Source: FEB-22 sp003105195 (lineage in GTDB: Bacteria; Pseudomonadota; Alphaproteobacteria; Rhizobiales; Xanthobacteraceae). Taken from it: a stretch of DNA of 64,000 nucleotides. Below, one piece after another: positions 43,554 through 52,174 of this stretch. The first letter of the stretch is position 1; every line of letters begins with the position of its first letter. The stretch is from contig JAOSKV010000002.1 of NCBI GenBank assembly GCA_027493405.1, forward strand, positions 1 to 64,000. Reading direction: 5' to 3'. The notes under the pieces were generated by a model that was given only the letters and a program-made list of their open reading frames with translations, had not been told where the DNA came from and did no database searches. Position numbers and translations under genes: made by a program.

Positions 43554-44846
43554 ATGAACTTCTCGCGCTCGAAATGGCGCATGGGCGGAATTGCCTGTGC
43601 GTTCGTGCTCGCCGCCACGGCCGCGCAGGCCGACGTTAAGATCGGCGTGATCTACGACTATACGGGCCCGTTCGCGGGCGGCGGCTCCAAGGCCGCCGCG
43701 ATCGGCACCAAGATCGCCATCGACCTGATCAACGAAAAGGGCGGCATCGACGGGCACAAGCTGGTCCCGATCTATGCGGACGCCCAGTCGAAGACCGACG
43801 TCGCGATCAACGAGGCCGAGCGGCTCCTCAACGAAGCCAAGGTCGACCTCTTGATGGGCGTGTTCTCGAGCGCCCATTGCGTGCCCATGGCGGCCAAGGT
43901 CGATGCCGCCAAGAAGTTCATGTGGGCGAATGTCTGCGTGGCCTCCGCGGTGTTCAAGGACAAGAACCTGCAATATGTGTTCCGCCCGCAGGTCCATTCG
44001 GACCAGTTCGGCGAAGCCTCCTGCACCTTCGTGGCCGAGAACGCCAAGACGAAGCTCGGCAAGGAGGTCAAGGACGTCAAGGTGGCGATCATCCACGAGG
44101 ACGGGCCGTACGGCGTCGGCGTTGCCATGGGCAACGAGGCGAAGTGCAAGGAGCTCGGCATGCAGATCGTCCACAGGGAGGGCTATGCGGCGACCTCGAC
44201 CGACCTCTCGGCGCTGGTCACCAAGCTGCGCCGCGCGCAGCCGGACGTGATCCTGCACACGGGCTACAACCCGGATATCACGTTGTTCCTGCGCCAATCG
44301 AAGGAGGCGGGGTTGAAGTTCGCGGCCCTGATCGGCCACGGCGCCGGCTACGGGCAGATCGACAAGCTGGTCGAAACCTTCAAGGACGACGTGAACTACG
44401 TCTACAACGTCGACCCGGTGGCCGCGCAGCTGCTCGATCCGAAGGCGCTGAAGCCCGGGCTCGGCGAGCTCACCGCCGAGATGGTCAAGCGCTACAAGGC
44501 CGAGACCGGCGCGCAGGAGGTGCCGCCGCACACCTCCATGGGCTTCAACCAGGCCTGGATCTTCCTCAGCGACGTGCTGCCGCGCGCGATCAAGAAGCAT
44601 GGCGGCTTCGATCCGGAGGCGCTGCGCAAGGCCGCGCTCGAGACCGACATTCCGGAGGGCGGGACGATCCAGGGCTACGGCGTGAAGTTCAATCCGCCGG
44701 GCCACAAGATGTCGGGGCAGAACGCGCGCTCGACCCCGGTCGTGATGCAGTACGTCAAGGGCGAGACCAAGATCGCATGGCCGGCTTCCATCAAGACCAT
44801 CGATCCGGTGTTGCCGCTGCCCAAGGGGCACGCCTACGCGCGCTGA
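43554..44846 (+). CDS. ABC transporter substrate-binding protein, HAAT type (transporter 3)
   Basis: A 430-residue periplasmic protein with signal peptide ending TAAQADVK (residues 1-26), then VKIGVIYDYTGPFAGGGSKA, LINEKGGIDGHKLVPIYADA, NEAERLLNEAKVDLLMGVFS and AIIHEDGPYGVGVAMGNEAK. The start has GGGAGGACTGC before the ATG. A 10-bp perfect hairpin follows at 44908-44930. First gene of the transporter 3 operon. Confidence 0.93.
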   Translation: MNFSRSKWRMGGIACAFVLAATAAQADVKIGVIYDYTGPFAGGGSKAAAIGTKIAIDLINEKGGIDGHKLVPIYADAQSKTDVAINEAERLLNEAKVDLLMGVFSSAHCVPMAAKVDAAKKFMWANVCVASAVFKDKNLQYVFRPQVHSDQFGEASCTFVAENAKTKLGKEVKDVKVAIIHEDGPYGVGVAMGNEAKCKELGMQIVHREGYAATSTDLSALVTKLRRAQPDVILHTGYNPDITLFLRQSKEAGLKFAALIGHGAGYGQIDKLVETFKDDVNYVYNVDPVAAQLLDPKALKPGLGELTAEMVKRYKAETGAQEVPPHTSMGFNQAWIFLSDVLPRAIKKHGGFDPEALRKAALETDIPEGGTIQGYGVKFNPPGHKMSGQNARSTPVVMQYVKGETKIAWPASIKTIDPVLPLPKGHAYAR

Positions 44847-44907
44847 GCGAGCAGAGGACGGCGCCGGCTCGGGCGCCGTCCTTCCACTGATCCTGCGAGG
44901 AGGCGGA

Positions 44908-44930
44908 GGCGCCTCGCGTTGCGAGGCGCC
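44908..44930 (+). terminator. intercistronic hairpin GGCGCCTCGC-GTT-GCGAGGCGCC
   Basis: A perfect 10-bp stem with a 3-base loop between the binding-protein gene and livG. No U-tract follows. Such hairpins often protect the upstream mRNA and lower downstream expression, which fits the need for excess binding protein. Confidence 0.6.
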
Positions 44931-44947
44931 CGGGGGAAGCCTGCGGC

Positions 44948-45679
44948 ATGGGAATGCTCAACGTCTCCGGCCTCTCGAAGAGGTTCGGCGCTCTCCGCGC
45001 GGTCAATGACGTCTCGTTCGAGGTGAGCGAGGGCGAGATCCTCGGGCTCATCGGCCCGAACGGGTCCGGCAAGAGCACCACCTTCAACTGCATCGCCGGG
45101 CTCTATCCGCCCACCGCCGGCAGCATCGTGTTCGAGGGACAGGAGATCGCGGGGCGGACCGCCTTCGAGAACTGCCACAAGGGGATCGGGCGCACCTTCC
45201 AGATCCCGCGGCCCTTTCGCAATCTCTCGCTGATGGAGAACGTCGCGCTCTCGGCCTGGTTCGGCCAGGACCGGGCGGTGACACGGGCCGAATGCTGGCG
45301 GCTCGCCGAGGAGGCGCTCGCCCTGGTGGGCCTGCCGGTCGATCCGCGGATCACGACGGCCGGCCTCGGCGCGGCGGCGCTCAAGAAGCTGGAGCTGGCG
45401 CGCGCGCTGGCGACGCAGCCGCGCCTGCTGCTCGCCGACGAGAGCCTCAACGGCCTCGACCACGGCGAGATGGAGCAGGCGGCCGACATGCTGGAGCGGA
45501 TCCGGCGCGAGAAGGGCATCACCATCGTCTGGGTCGAGCACATCATGGGCGTGCTGATGCGCGTGGTCGATCGCGTCGTGGTGCTCGACCACGGCGAAGT
45601 CATCTTCGTCGGCAAGCCGAAGGACGCGCAGGCCAATGCCCGCGTGATCGAGGTCTATCTCGGCAGCGAGGCCGCCTGA
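44948..45679 (+). CDS. branched-chain-type ABC transporter ATP-binding protein LivG (transporter 3)
   Basis: A 243-residue ATPase: LNVSGLSKRFGALRAVNDVS, Walker A GPNGSGKSTT, GRTFQIPRPFRNLSLMENVA, then LGAAALKKLELARALATQP where LSYG is usual, Walker B LLLADESLNGLD and WVEHIMGVLMRVVDRVV. The signature LSYGQ is changed to LGAAA, and Asp-Glu-Pro to ADES, so this is the variant LivG group seen in some rhizobial transporters. Overlaps livF by TGATG. Confidence 0.9.
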   Translation: MGMLNVSGLSKRFGALRAVNDVSFEVSEGEILGLIGPNGSGKSTTFNCIAGLYPPTAGSIVFEGQEIAGRTAFENCHKGIGRTFQIPRPFRNLSLMENVALSAWFGQDRAVTRAECWRLAEEALALVGLPVDPRITTAGLGAAALKKLELARALATQPRLLLADESLNGLDHGEMEQAADMLERIRREKGITIVWVEHIMGVLMRVVDRVVVLDHGEVIFVGKPKDAQANARVIEVYLGSEAA

Positions 45680-46383
45680 TGCTGGAGCTCGAGGGCGTCG
45701 ACGCGGGCTACGACGGCTTCCAGGCCCTGTTCGGCGTCTCGATGACGATCGCGGCCGGCGAGGCCGTGGCGGTGATCGGCGCCAACGGCGCAGGCAAGAC
45801 CACGCTGCTGCGCGTCATTTCGGGCCTGCTTCCGGCGACCGCCGGGACGATGCGCATCGAGGGCGTGAACCTGCGCGAGATCGCGCCGCACCGGATCGTC
45901 GAGGCCGGCATCGCCCATGTGCCGGAGAGCCGGCGGCTGTTCCCGCGGCTCTCGGTCGAGAGCAACCTGAAGATGGGCGCCTTCATCCCGGCGGCGCGGT
46001 CGCGCTTCGCGGAGCGGCTCGACTACGTCTACGGGCTGTTCCCGCGGCTGAAGGAACGGCGCGGCCAGCTCGCCGGAACGCTGTCGGGCGGCGAGCAGCA
46101 GATGTGCGCGATCGCGCGTGCGCTCATGAGCTCGCCCAAGCTGGTGCTGCTCGACGAGCCCTCCATGGGGCTCGCCCCCGTGATCGTGCAGCAGGTGTTC
46201 GATCTCGTGCGCCGGATCCGCGCCGAGGGCTACACGGTGCTGATCGTCGAGCAGAACGTGCGCCAGGTGCTGAAATTCGTCGACCGCGCCTACCTGCTGG
46301 AAGTGGGCCGCATCAAGGCGAGCGGCGTCGCCGCCGAGCTCCTCGCCACCGACGAGGTCCGCAAGGCCTACATGGGGATGTGA
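45679..46383 (+). CDS. branched-chain-type ABC transporter ATP-binding protein LivF (transporter 3)
   Basis: A 234-residue ATPase with LELEGVDAGYDGFQALFGVS, Walker A GANGAGKTT, IAHVPESRRLFPRLSVESNL, LSGGEQQMCAIARALMSSP, Walker B LVLLDEPSMGLAP and VEQNVRQVLKFVDRAYLLEV, ending YMGM. All catalytic motifs are standard, unlike its LivG partner. Start ATG overlaps the livG stop by one base. Confidence 0.94.
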   Translation: MLELEGVDAGYDGFQALFGVSMTIAAGEAVAVIGANGAGKTTLLRVISGLLPATAGTMRIEGVNLREIAPHRIVEAGIAHVPESRRLFPRLSVESNLKMGAFIPAARSRFAERLDYVYGLFPRLKERRGQLAGTLSGGEQQMCAIARALMSSPKLVLLDEPSMGLAPVIVQQVFDLVRRIRAEGYTVLIVEQNVRQVLKFVDRAYLLEVGRIKASGVAAELLATDEVRKAYMGM

Positions 46384-46385
46384 CG

Positions 46386-47255
46386 GTGGACTGTCATCTC
46401 GACATCTTCTTCCTCGAGGCGGTGCTCAACGGGCTGCTGCTCGCGGGGTTGCTGGCGCTGCTCGCGCTCGGGCTCAACCTGATCTTCGGCGTCATCGACG
46501 TGGTGTGGATCTGCTATGCCGAGCTCGTGATGGTCGGCATGTACGGCATCCACTTCGCCTACAAGGGGGGCGTGCCGTTCCTGGTCGCGGCGATCATCGG
46601 CGTGCTGCTGGTCGCGCTCGCGGGCGCGATCCTGCACTATGTCGTGATCCGGCCGGTGCTCGACTCGGCGCCGATCAACCAGCTCCTGGTCACGGGCGGC
46701 GTGCTGTTCTTCCTGCAGGCCGCCGCCACCATGGTGTTCGGCATCGACTTCAAGACGCTCGGCATCCGGCTCGGCTCGGTGAGCGTCGCCGACATGTCGT
46801 TCGCCTGGTCGCGCATCCTCGCCTTCGCGGTGGCGCTCGCCGGCATGCTGGCGCTGTGGCTGTTCCTGACGCGCACGTTCCTCGGCACCGCGATCCGCGC
46901 CATCGCCCAGGACCGGCAGATCATGCCGCTGATGGGCGTGGACAGCCGGCGCATCTACCTGGTGACCTCGGCGATCGGCGGCGGGCTCGCCGGCCTCGCG
47001 GCCGCGCTCATGGTGCTGCAATACGACATCTATCCGCAGATCGGCCTGCAGTTCGGGCCGCTGATCTTCATGATCTGCGTGCTCGGCGGCCTCGGCAACA
47101 TGATCGGCGGCTTCATCGCGGCCTTCATCATCAGCGAGTTCATCGCGGTGGGCGGCTCGTGCTTCGCGACCGAATGGGGCTACGCGGTCGCCTTCCTGTT
47201 CTTCATGGTGGTGATCTTCGTCCGGCCCCAGGGCCTGCTCGGGAGCCGGTCATGA
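46386..47255 (+). CDS. branched-chain-type ABC transporter permease LivH (transporter 3)
   Basis: A 289-residue permease: FFLEAVLNGLLLAGLLALLA, LGLNLIFGVIDVVWICYAEL, IAQDRQIMPLMGVDSRRIYL and CVLGGLGNMIGGFIAAF, ending VRPQGLLGSRS. The usual RVVNFAHG segment after the first helices reads IDVVWICYAELVMVGMYG, a diverged form. The start is a GTG at 46386, 2 bp after the livF stop, with GGGGATGTGAC upstream inside livF. Confidence 0.88.
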   Translation: MDCHLDIFFLEAVLNGLLLAGLLALLALGLNLIFGVIDVVWICYAELVMVGMYGIHFAYKGGVPFLVAAIIGVLLVALAGAILHYVVIRPVLDSAPINQLLVTGGVLFFLQAAATMVFGIDFKTLGIRLGSVSVADMSFAWSRILAFAVALAGMLALWLFLTRTFLGTAIRAIAQDRQIMPLMGVDSRRIYLVTSAIGGGLAGLAAALMVLQYDIYPQIGLQFGPLIFMICVLGGLGNMIGGFIAAFIISEFIAVGGSCFATEWGYAVAFLFFMVVIFVRPQGLLGSRS

Positions 47256-48310
47256 TGCGCGTGTCGCGGCCGGCGCTCGTCGGTCTCTTGCTGATGCTGG
47301 CGCTGCCGCTCATGGTGCGCTTCTTCTTCAGCGCGGCCGAGAAATACTATCTCCACCTGCTGGTGCAGATCCTGCTGTGGTCGTTCATCTACACGGGCTG
47401 GTCGCTGATGGGCCGCTTCGGCCTCACCTCGCTCGGCCACGGTGCCTTCACGGGGATCGGCGCCTATACGGTGGTGCTGCTGTGGAACTTCGCGGGGCTC
47501 ACGCCCTGGCTGGGCATCCCGATCGCGGTCGTGCTCGCCGTGCTGGTGGCGCTGCTGGTCGGTTACCCGTGCTTCCACATGCGCATCACGGGCCATTATT
47601 TCGCGCTGCTGACGCTGGCGCTGACCGAGTTCGTGCGGCTCTGCATCGTCGGCCTGCGCGACTATACGGGCGGCTCGCTCGGCACCCAGCCGGCGCGCTA
47701 CGGCGACGGCCTGTCGCTCTATGCGATGCAATTCGAGCCCGACCGCATGCTCTCCTACTACGTCGCGCTGGCGCTCTGGCTGATCGGACTCGCGGTCTGG
47801 CGCCATGTCGACCGCAGCATGGACCGCTATGCCCTCGACGCCGCGAGCCAGGACGAGGACGCGGCGGCCTCGGTCGGCATCAACGTGACGCGCGAGAAGC
47901 TGAAGATCACGGCGCTCTCGGCCGGCATGTGCGCGGTCGGCGGCGCGATCTACGGCCAGTACCAGATGTATATCGGCCCCGACACCATCGCGGGCCTCGG
48001 CCTCTCGCTCAACATCGTGTTCGGCGTGATCGCCGGCGGCATGTGGGTGATGCTCGGGCCCACCGTCGGCGCCGTGTTCACCCAGGTGCTCTCGGAGGGG
48101 CTGCGGGTCACGATCCAGGGCTCGACGCTGCTGAAGGCGTGGCTCGGCTCGGCCGCGCTCGCCCTCGACACCGCCCTCTACGGCCTGCTGCTGATCCTGT
48201 TCATCATCTACATGCCGAAGGGAATTCTCGGCACGCTCATCGAGTGGCGCCAGCGCAGCGCCGCCGAGCCGCCGGGAGTCGCGCCGAGCGCACGCAAGGC
48301 CGAAGCGTAG
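47252..48310 (+). CDS. branched-chain-type ABC transporter permease LivM (transporter 3)
   Basis: A 352-residue permease with FIYTGWSLMGRFGLTSLGHG, MRITGHYFALLTLALTEFVR, DEDAAASVGINVTREKLKIT and GVIAGGMWVMLGPTVGAVFT. The start overlaps the livH stop (ATGA). The 3' end runs to 48310; a remnant MFS gene lies convergent right behind it. Confidence 0.92.
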   Translation: MMRVSRPALVGLLLMLALPLMVRFFFSAAEKYYLHLLVQILLWSFIYTGWSLMGRFGLTSLGHGAFTGIGAYTVVLLWNFAGLTPWLGIPIAVVLAVLVALLVGYPCFHMRITGHYFALLTLALTEFVRLCIVGLRDYTGGSLGTQPARYGDGLSLYAMQFEPDRMLSYYVALALWLIGLAVWRHVDRSMDRYALDAASQDEDAAASVGINVTREKLKITALSAGMCAVGGAIYGQYQMYIGPDTIAGLGLSLNIVFGVIAGGMWVMLGPTVGAVFTQVLSEGLRVTIQGSTLLKAWLGSAALALDTALYGLLLILFIIYMPKGILGTLIEWRQRSAAEPPGVAPSARKAEA

Positions 48311-48355
48311 CGCCGCAGATTGGGCGCGCGGGCCCCTCGCCTGAGCTTGCGGCTA

Positions 48356-48554
48356 CGGCCCAGAGCGCGGCCGGAATGCTCAGCGTGGTGTTGACCAGCG
48401 CGAAGGCGAAGCCGGACAGCAGGCCGAGCTGCACGTCCGTGAGCCCGAACTCGCGGCGCGCCGGCTCGAGCAGGATGTACATCAGCTGCCGGTCGAGATG
48501 GTTCAGCGCCGAGAGGGAAGTCAGGACGAACAGGATGTAGCCGCGCGGGGTCAT
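48356..48554 (-). pseudogene. MFS transporter, N-terminal remnant
   Basis: From the ATG at 48554: MTPRGYILFVLTSLSALNHL, DRQLMYILLEPARREFGLTD, VQLGLLSGFAFALVNTTLSI, PAALWAV. This is the first two helices of a major-facilitator (spinster-like) transporter; LDRQ and the loop between helices match. The rest of the about 400-residue protein is missing, and the homology ends 45 bp before livM. The stretch 48311-48638 holds nothing else. Confidence 0.75.
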
Positions 48555-48638
48555 GCGCGGACAGACGTATCCGAGCCGCGGATCACGCGCCACGAATGCC
48601 GGCGAGACGACCCAGGTTCCGCGCGGCGGAACCCGCGC

Positions 48639-49679
48639 TCAGCCCAGATCCTTGCGCACGAGGGCGGCGCCTTGCGCGAGCGCCTCGAGCTTCCCGAAAG
48701 CGGTCGCGCGCGGGAGATACTTCATGCCGCAGTCGGGGGCCGGCACCAGGCGGTCGACTGAGACGTATTTCAGGCCGCGACGGATGCGCCCCGCGACGGT
48801 CTCGGGCGATTCGACCGCCGGGTCGCCGAGATCGATCACGCCGAGCACGATGGTCTTGTCCGACAGGTCCCTGAGGACACCGAGGTCGATGTGCGGCTGC
48901 GCGGCCTCGATGGAGATCTGCCGGGCGATCGTGCCGGCGAGCTCGGGCAGGAAGAAGTAGGAGTCGGGCTTGTTCTTCACCAGGAAGGCATAGCCGAAGC
49001 ACAGATGCACGACGGTCGGCACCGTGATGCCCTCGAGCGCACGGTTGATCGCCTTGATGGCGTAGCGCTTGGCGGCCTCCGGGTCGTTGCGCAGCCACGG
49101 CTCGTCCAGCTGGATCACGTCGGCTCCGGCCGCGACCAGGTCCTTGGCCTCCTGGTTGACGGCAGCCGCGAGGTCCATCGCGAGCTCCTCGTCGTCCTTG
49201 TAGAACTCGTTCTTCGCCTGCTGCCGCATGGTGAACGGGCCCGGCAAGGTGATCTTGGCGGCGCGCTCGGTGTTGCGCCGCAGGAACTCCATGTCGCGTA
49301 CCTCGACCGGCGCCCGGCGTCGGACCTTGCCGACCACGCGCGGCATCATGGTGTCGACGCCGGCGCGGTTCTTCACGATCGCGGGCGTGTCGATGTCGAT
49401 GCCCTCGAGCGCGGTCGCGAAGCGGTTGGAATAGCTCTCGCGCCGCATCTCGCCGTCCGTGATGATGTCGATGCCGGCGCGCTCCATGTCGCGGATCGCG
49501 ATCAGGGTCGCGTCGTCCTGCGCCTCCTCGAGAAAGGGCTCGGGCACCCGCCACATCTCGCGCAGGCGCACGCGCGGCACCGTCTGCGCCTTCAGGACCT
49601 CGCGGTTCACCAGCCAGTCCGGCTGCGGATAGCTGCCGACCACGGTTGTCGGCAGCACGGGCAACGACTCCAGGCGCAT
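48639..49679 (-). CDS. MetE-like methyltransferase, cobalamin-independent methionine synthase C-terminal domain
   Basis: A 346-residue TIM-barrel protein with LPTTVVGSYPQPDWLV, DIITDGEMRRESYSNRF, GPFTMRQQAKNEFY, VIQLDEPWL, a zinc set in HLCFGYAF and PDCGMKYLPRATAFGKL. It lacks the N-terminal half of true MetE (about 750 residues), so it belongs to the short group that may transfer methyl groups from other donors; its role is not fixed. The ATG at 49679 was chosen over 49706 because the conserved region begins at once after it. No operon partner; remnants lie on both sides. Confidence 0.85.
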   Translation of the reverse strand: MRLESLPVLPTTVVGSYPQPDWLVNREVLKAQTVPRVRLREMWRVPEPFLEEAQDDATLIAIRDMERAGIDIITDGEMRRESYSNRFATALEGIDIDTPAIVKNRAGVDTMMPRVVGKVRRRAPVEVRDMEFLRRNTERAAKITLPGPFTMRQQAKNEFYKDDEELAMDLAAAVNQEAKDLVAAGADVIQLDEPWLRNDPEAAKRYAIKAINRALEGITVPTVVHLCFGYAFLVKNKPDSYFFLPELAGTIARQISIEAAQPHIDLGVLRDLSDKTIVLGVIDLGDPAVESPETVAGRIRRGLKYVSVDRLVPAPDCGMKYLPRATAFGKLEALAQGAALVRKDLG

Positions 49680-49742
49680 CTCGTCCCCATGGCTCGCGCG
49701 CGGCATTCTTCGGATCCGGCCGGCTGCGGTCGGCCGGAAGTG

Positions 49743-49952
49743 TCATCGGGCGACCTGCCGCTGTCCAGGAGAATTGCGCATGTGGGCGAGCGCCCGCAGC
49801 ACGTCGAGGCCTTCCGCGGCCGTGAAGCCCTTGTCGACCGCAACCATCAGGGCGGCGGCGTCCACCGGCGGAATCAAGCCGATGCGCAGCCGATCGCGGG
49901 CGTCCACAGCAGTGCCCGCCCGTCGGATCGCAGCGGGTGTCGGTGACGCCAT
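49743..49952 (-). pseudogene. remnant of a CmpA/NrtA-type ABC substrate-binding protein
   Basis: The minus strand reads DRLRIGLIPPVDAAALMVAV and DKGFTAAEGLDV, the N-terminal strand-helix of nitrate/bicarbonate-type binding proteins. After about 49793 the frame goes into unrelated sequence and ends. No signal peptide or remaining domain is found. The gap 49680-50088 holds nothing else. Confidence 0.5.
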
Positions 49953-50088
49953 AGGCGACGTGCCGTCGTCCGGGGTCGTGCAGGGGTGCTTCCCAACGTG
50001 GGCATCCGCTCGGCGTCGACGCAGCATCACGGGTGCTTTTCGGCGGATGCCCGGAACTGCATCACGCGACCGCGGACGCGTCTCTCTC

Positions 50089-50874
50089 CTATCGACTGGT
50101 TTGCCGGGCGCTCGACGTCTTCGGCGCCAGGCACGCCTCCAGCGAGGCGAGCGCGTTGATGTGGTTGGAGCGGATCAGTGCCGCCGCGAGATTGGAGTCG
50201 CGGTCCTCGTAGGCGCGCATCAGTCGGATGTGGTCGTCATAGGACTTCTGCATGCGCCCGGGCTGGGACAGGCTCAGGCGGCGGAACCGCAGCGTCTTGA
50301 GCAGCAGCGAGTCGAGGATGCGCTTGATGGTGCGGTTGTTGGCGATCTGGGTGTTGCGGTCGTAGAACTCGACATTGGCCCAGACATAGGCGTTGAGATC
50401 GCCGTGGCGGTAGGCGAGCTCCATCCGCTCGAGCAGGGGCCGCAGGCTGGCGATGTCCGCGTCGGAGGCGTCGCGCGCGACGTCCGCGGCGATCAGCTCG
50501 AACAGGGCGGCGCGGGCGCGGTAGATTTCGCGCACCTCGTCGATGGCGAGCGCAGCGACGCGCGGCCGGCGCCGCGGCGGCACGTCGACCAGGCCCTCCT
50601 TCTCGAGCAGCATGAGAGCTTCGCGGATCGGCGTGCGGCTGGTGCGGTAGCGGCGAGAGAGCTCGACCGAGTTGAGGTCGTCACCGGGCGCGCGCAGCCC
50701 CTCGACGATCTCGGCACCGATCTCGCAGGCGATGCGCGAGACCAGCGAGGGACGGTCGTTGCGTTCCGCCACGACGCGCTGGATCACGGCCAGCGCCTGG
50801 CCGAAGGAACGCTCGTCGCGCGCCGGCATGCGGCCCGCGCGCGTGGTCGTTTCGATGACGGCCCCGTGTGACAC
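50089..50874 (-). CDS. GntR-family regulator, FCD type (predicted regulator of the 50-62 kb island)
   Basis: A 261-residue regulator with a winged helix (LVSRIACEIGAEIVEGLRAP, GDDLNSVELSRRYRTSRTPI, REALMLLEKEGLVDVPPRRR) and an FCD domain (RARAALFELIAADVARDA, FYDRNTQIANNRTIKRILDS, SYDDHIRLMRAYEDRDSNLA). The start is a GTG at 50874; the first 35 residues are not conserved. A copy of TGTCGACA lies 68 bp upstream, and four more in promoter gaps up to 62.3 kb. I infer autoregulation and control of the whole island. Confidence 0.9.
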   Translation of the reverse strand: MSHGAVIETTTRAGRMPARDERSFGQALAVIQRVVAERNDRPSLVSRIACEIGAEIVEGLRAPGDDLNSVELSRRYRTSRTPIREALMLLEKEGLVDVPPRRRPRVAALAIDEVREIYRARAALFELIAADVARDASDADIASLRPLLERMELAYRHGDLNAYVWANVEFYDRNTQIANNRTIKRILDSLLLKTLRFRRLSLSQPGRMQKSYDDHIRLMRAYEDRDSNLAAALIRSNHINALASLEACLAPKTSSARQTSR

Positions 50875-50941
50875 GCGCGCAACCTAGCAGACTGGCGGGC
50901 CGCCCGGGATGCCGATCGCGGGCCGGCCACCGCGGCCTTAT

Positions 50942-50949
50942 TGTCGACA
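50942..50949. promoter_or_regulatory. TGTCGACA operator, copy 1
   Basis: Palindrome upstream of the GntR/FCD gene (start at 50874), flanked by TTAT and GGAC. Confidence 0.65.
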
Positions 50950-51010
50950 GGACTTGGTCGTGCCTGGATGCCATGCCCCGAGCTATTTCCCATATTGACA
51001 GAAAACCGCC

Positions 51011-51039
51011 TTGACGCCTCTCTGTCCCGGCGGTTAAGT
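51011..51039 (+). promoter_or_regulatory. promoter for the NicX-like gene
   Basis: TTGACG at 51011-51016 and TTAAGT at 51034-51039 are 17 bp apart. The TGTCGACA palindrome starts at the last base of the -10 box, where a bound repressor would block RNA polymerase. Confidence 0.5.
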
Positions 51040-51046
51040 GTCGACA
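51039..51046. promoter_or_regulatory. TGTCGACA operator, copy 2
   Basis: Palindrome 73 bp upstream of the NicX-like gene, overlapping the end of a predicted -10 box. Confidence 0.65.
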
Positions 51047-51118
51047 TTAAGCCTTCGGGCGCGGCCGGCTCCGGCCGCGAGAACCCGCTGTCGTCGCCTG
51101 CAGCCAGGGGGAATCGCG

Positions 51119-52165
51119 ATGGGATCCTTCGTCACCGGCAACATGGCATACCTGCGCCGTCCCTTCGTCCGCAACATCAAGGCCGGCGATCGCGTGCTGG
51201 TGCTGAGCGACACCGACCACGATCCCCGGGTCTGGCAGGTGGTGCAGAGCGTGCTGTGCGAGCTCGGCGCGGAGGTCACGGTGGCGCTGTTCGAGCGGCG
51301 GCCGGCCGACTACTACGACCCGCCGAGCGCCGTGTGCGAGGCCATGATGAAGTCGGAGGTGAACGTGCTGGTCGCGTCCACGGGCATGCTGCATTCGCCG
51401 GCGAACTTCCGCGCGATGGAAGCCGGCATCCCGGCGATCTGCATGGACGGCGGCATGACGCTGGAGATGTTCCAGTCGGGCGCCGTCACCGACGACATGA
51501 AGCAGATCGCGGTGCGCAAGCACTACGTCGCCAAGGACATCTTCGGAGCGAACGCCAAGGAGTGCCGCGTCACCTCCCGCCACGGGACCGACTTCACCTA
51601 CCGGGTCGACGACCGCATCTTCGTGCCGCCGCTGCCGGGCAACAGCTTCGATCCCTACAAGATCATCAACTTCGACAAGGACGAGAACCGCAAGGGCGGC
51701 AACCTCTACTACTACCTGTTCCCGACCGGGGAGTTCAACGTGGCGCCGATCGAAGGCAGCGCCAACGGCAAGCTGGTGATCGACCTCACGATGCACCATC
51801 TCGGCCGCCTGCAGTCGCCGATCGAGCTGACCGTCGAGAAAGGCCGGGTGACGCGCATCGAGGGCGGTGCCGATGCGCGCGTCCTGCGCGACTACCTCGA
51901 GACCTATGGCGACGAGAACGCCTACATGTGCCCGGCCGAGGCCTCGGTCGGCGTCAACGCCAAGGCGGTGGTGCGCGGGATCCAGCGCGAGGACAAGAAC
52001 ATCATGGGCACCATGCATTTCGGGCTCGGCACCAATATCGACGTGGGCGGCTCGGTGAAGTCCAAGATCCACATGGACGGGGTGATCCTCGAGCCGACGC
52101 TCTATGTCGACGGCAAGAAGCGCATCGACAACGGCCGCTTCCTGGCGCCGATCGAAGGGAAATGA
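51119..52165 (+). CDS. NicX / aminopeptidase-T (M29-like) family protein
   Basis: A 348-residue protein with IKAGDRVLVLSDTDHDPRVW, STGMLHSPANFRAMEAGIPA, IEGSANGKLVIDLTMHHLGR, VEKGRVTRIEGGADARVLRD and GTMHFGLGTNIDVGGSVKSK followed by HMDGVILEPTLYVDGKK. The Glu/His metal motifs and the size match the group that includes 2,5-dihydroxypyridine dioxygenase (NicX) and M29-like peptidases. An adjacent alpha/beta hydrolase, as in NicX-NicD pairs, favours a ring-opening dioxygenase, but the substrate is not shown. Start at 51119 after CAGGGGGAATCGCG. Divergent from the GntR gene. Confidence 0.75.
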   Translation: MGSFVTGNMAYLRRPFVRNIKAGDRVLVLSDTDHDPRVWQVVQSVLCELGAEVTVALFERRPADYYDPPSAVCEAMMKSEVNVLVASTGMLHSPANFRAMEAGIPAICMDGGMTLEMFQSGAVTDDMKQIAVRKHYVAKDIFGANAKECRVTSRHGTDFTYRVDDRIFVPPLPGNSFDPYKIINFDKDENRKGGNLYYYLFPTGEFNVAPIEGSANGKLVIDLTMHHLGRLQSPIELTVEKGRVTRIEGGADARVLRDYLETYGDENAYMCPAEASVGVNAKAVVRGIQREDKNIMGTMHFGLGTNIDVGGSVKSKIHMDGVILEPTLYVDGKKRIDNGRFLAPIEGK

Positions 52166-52174
52166 AGCCTCGCC

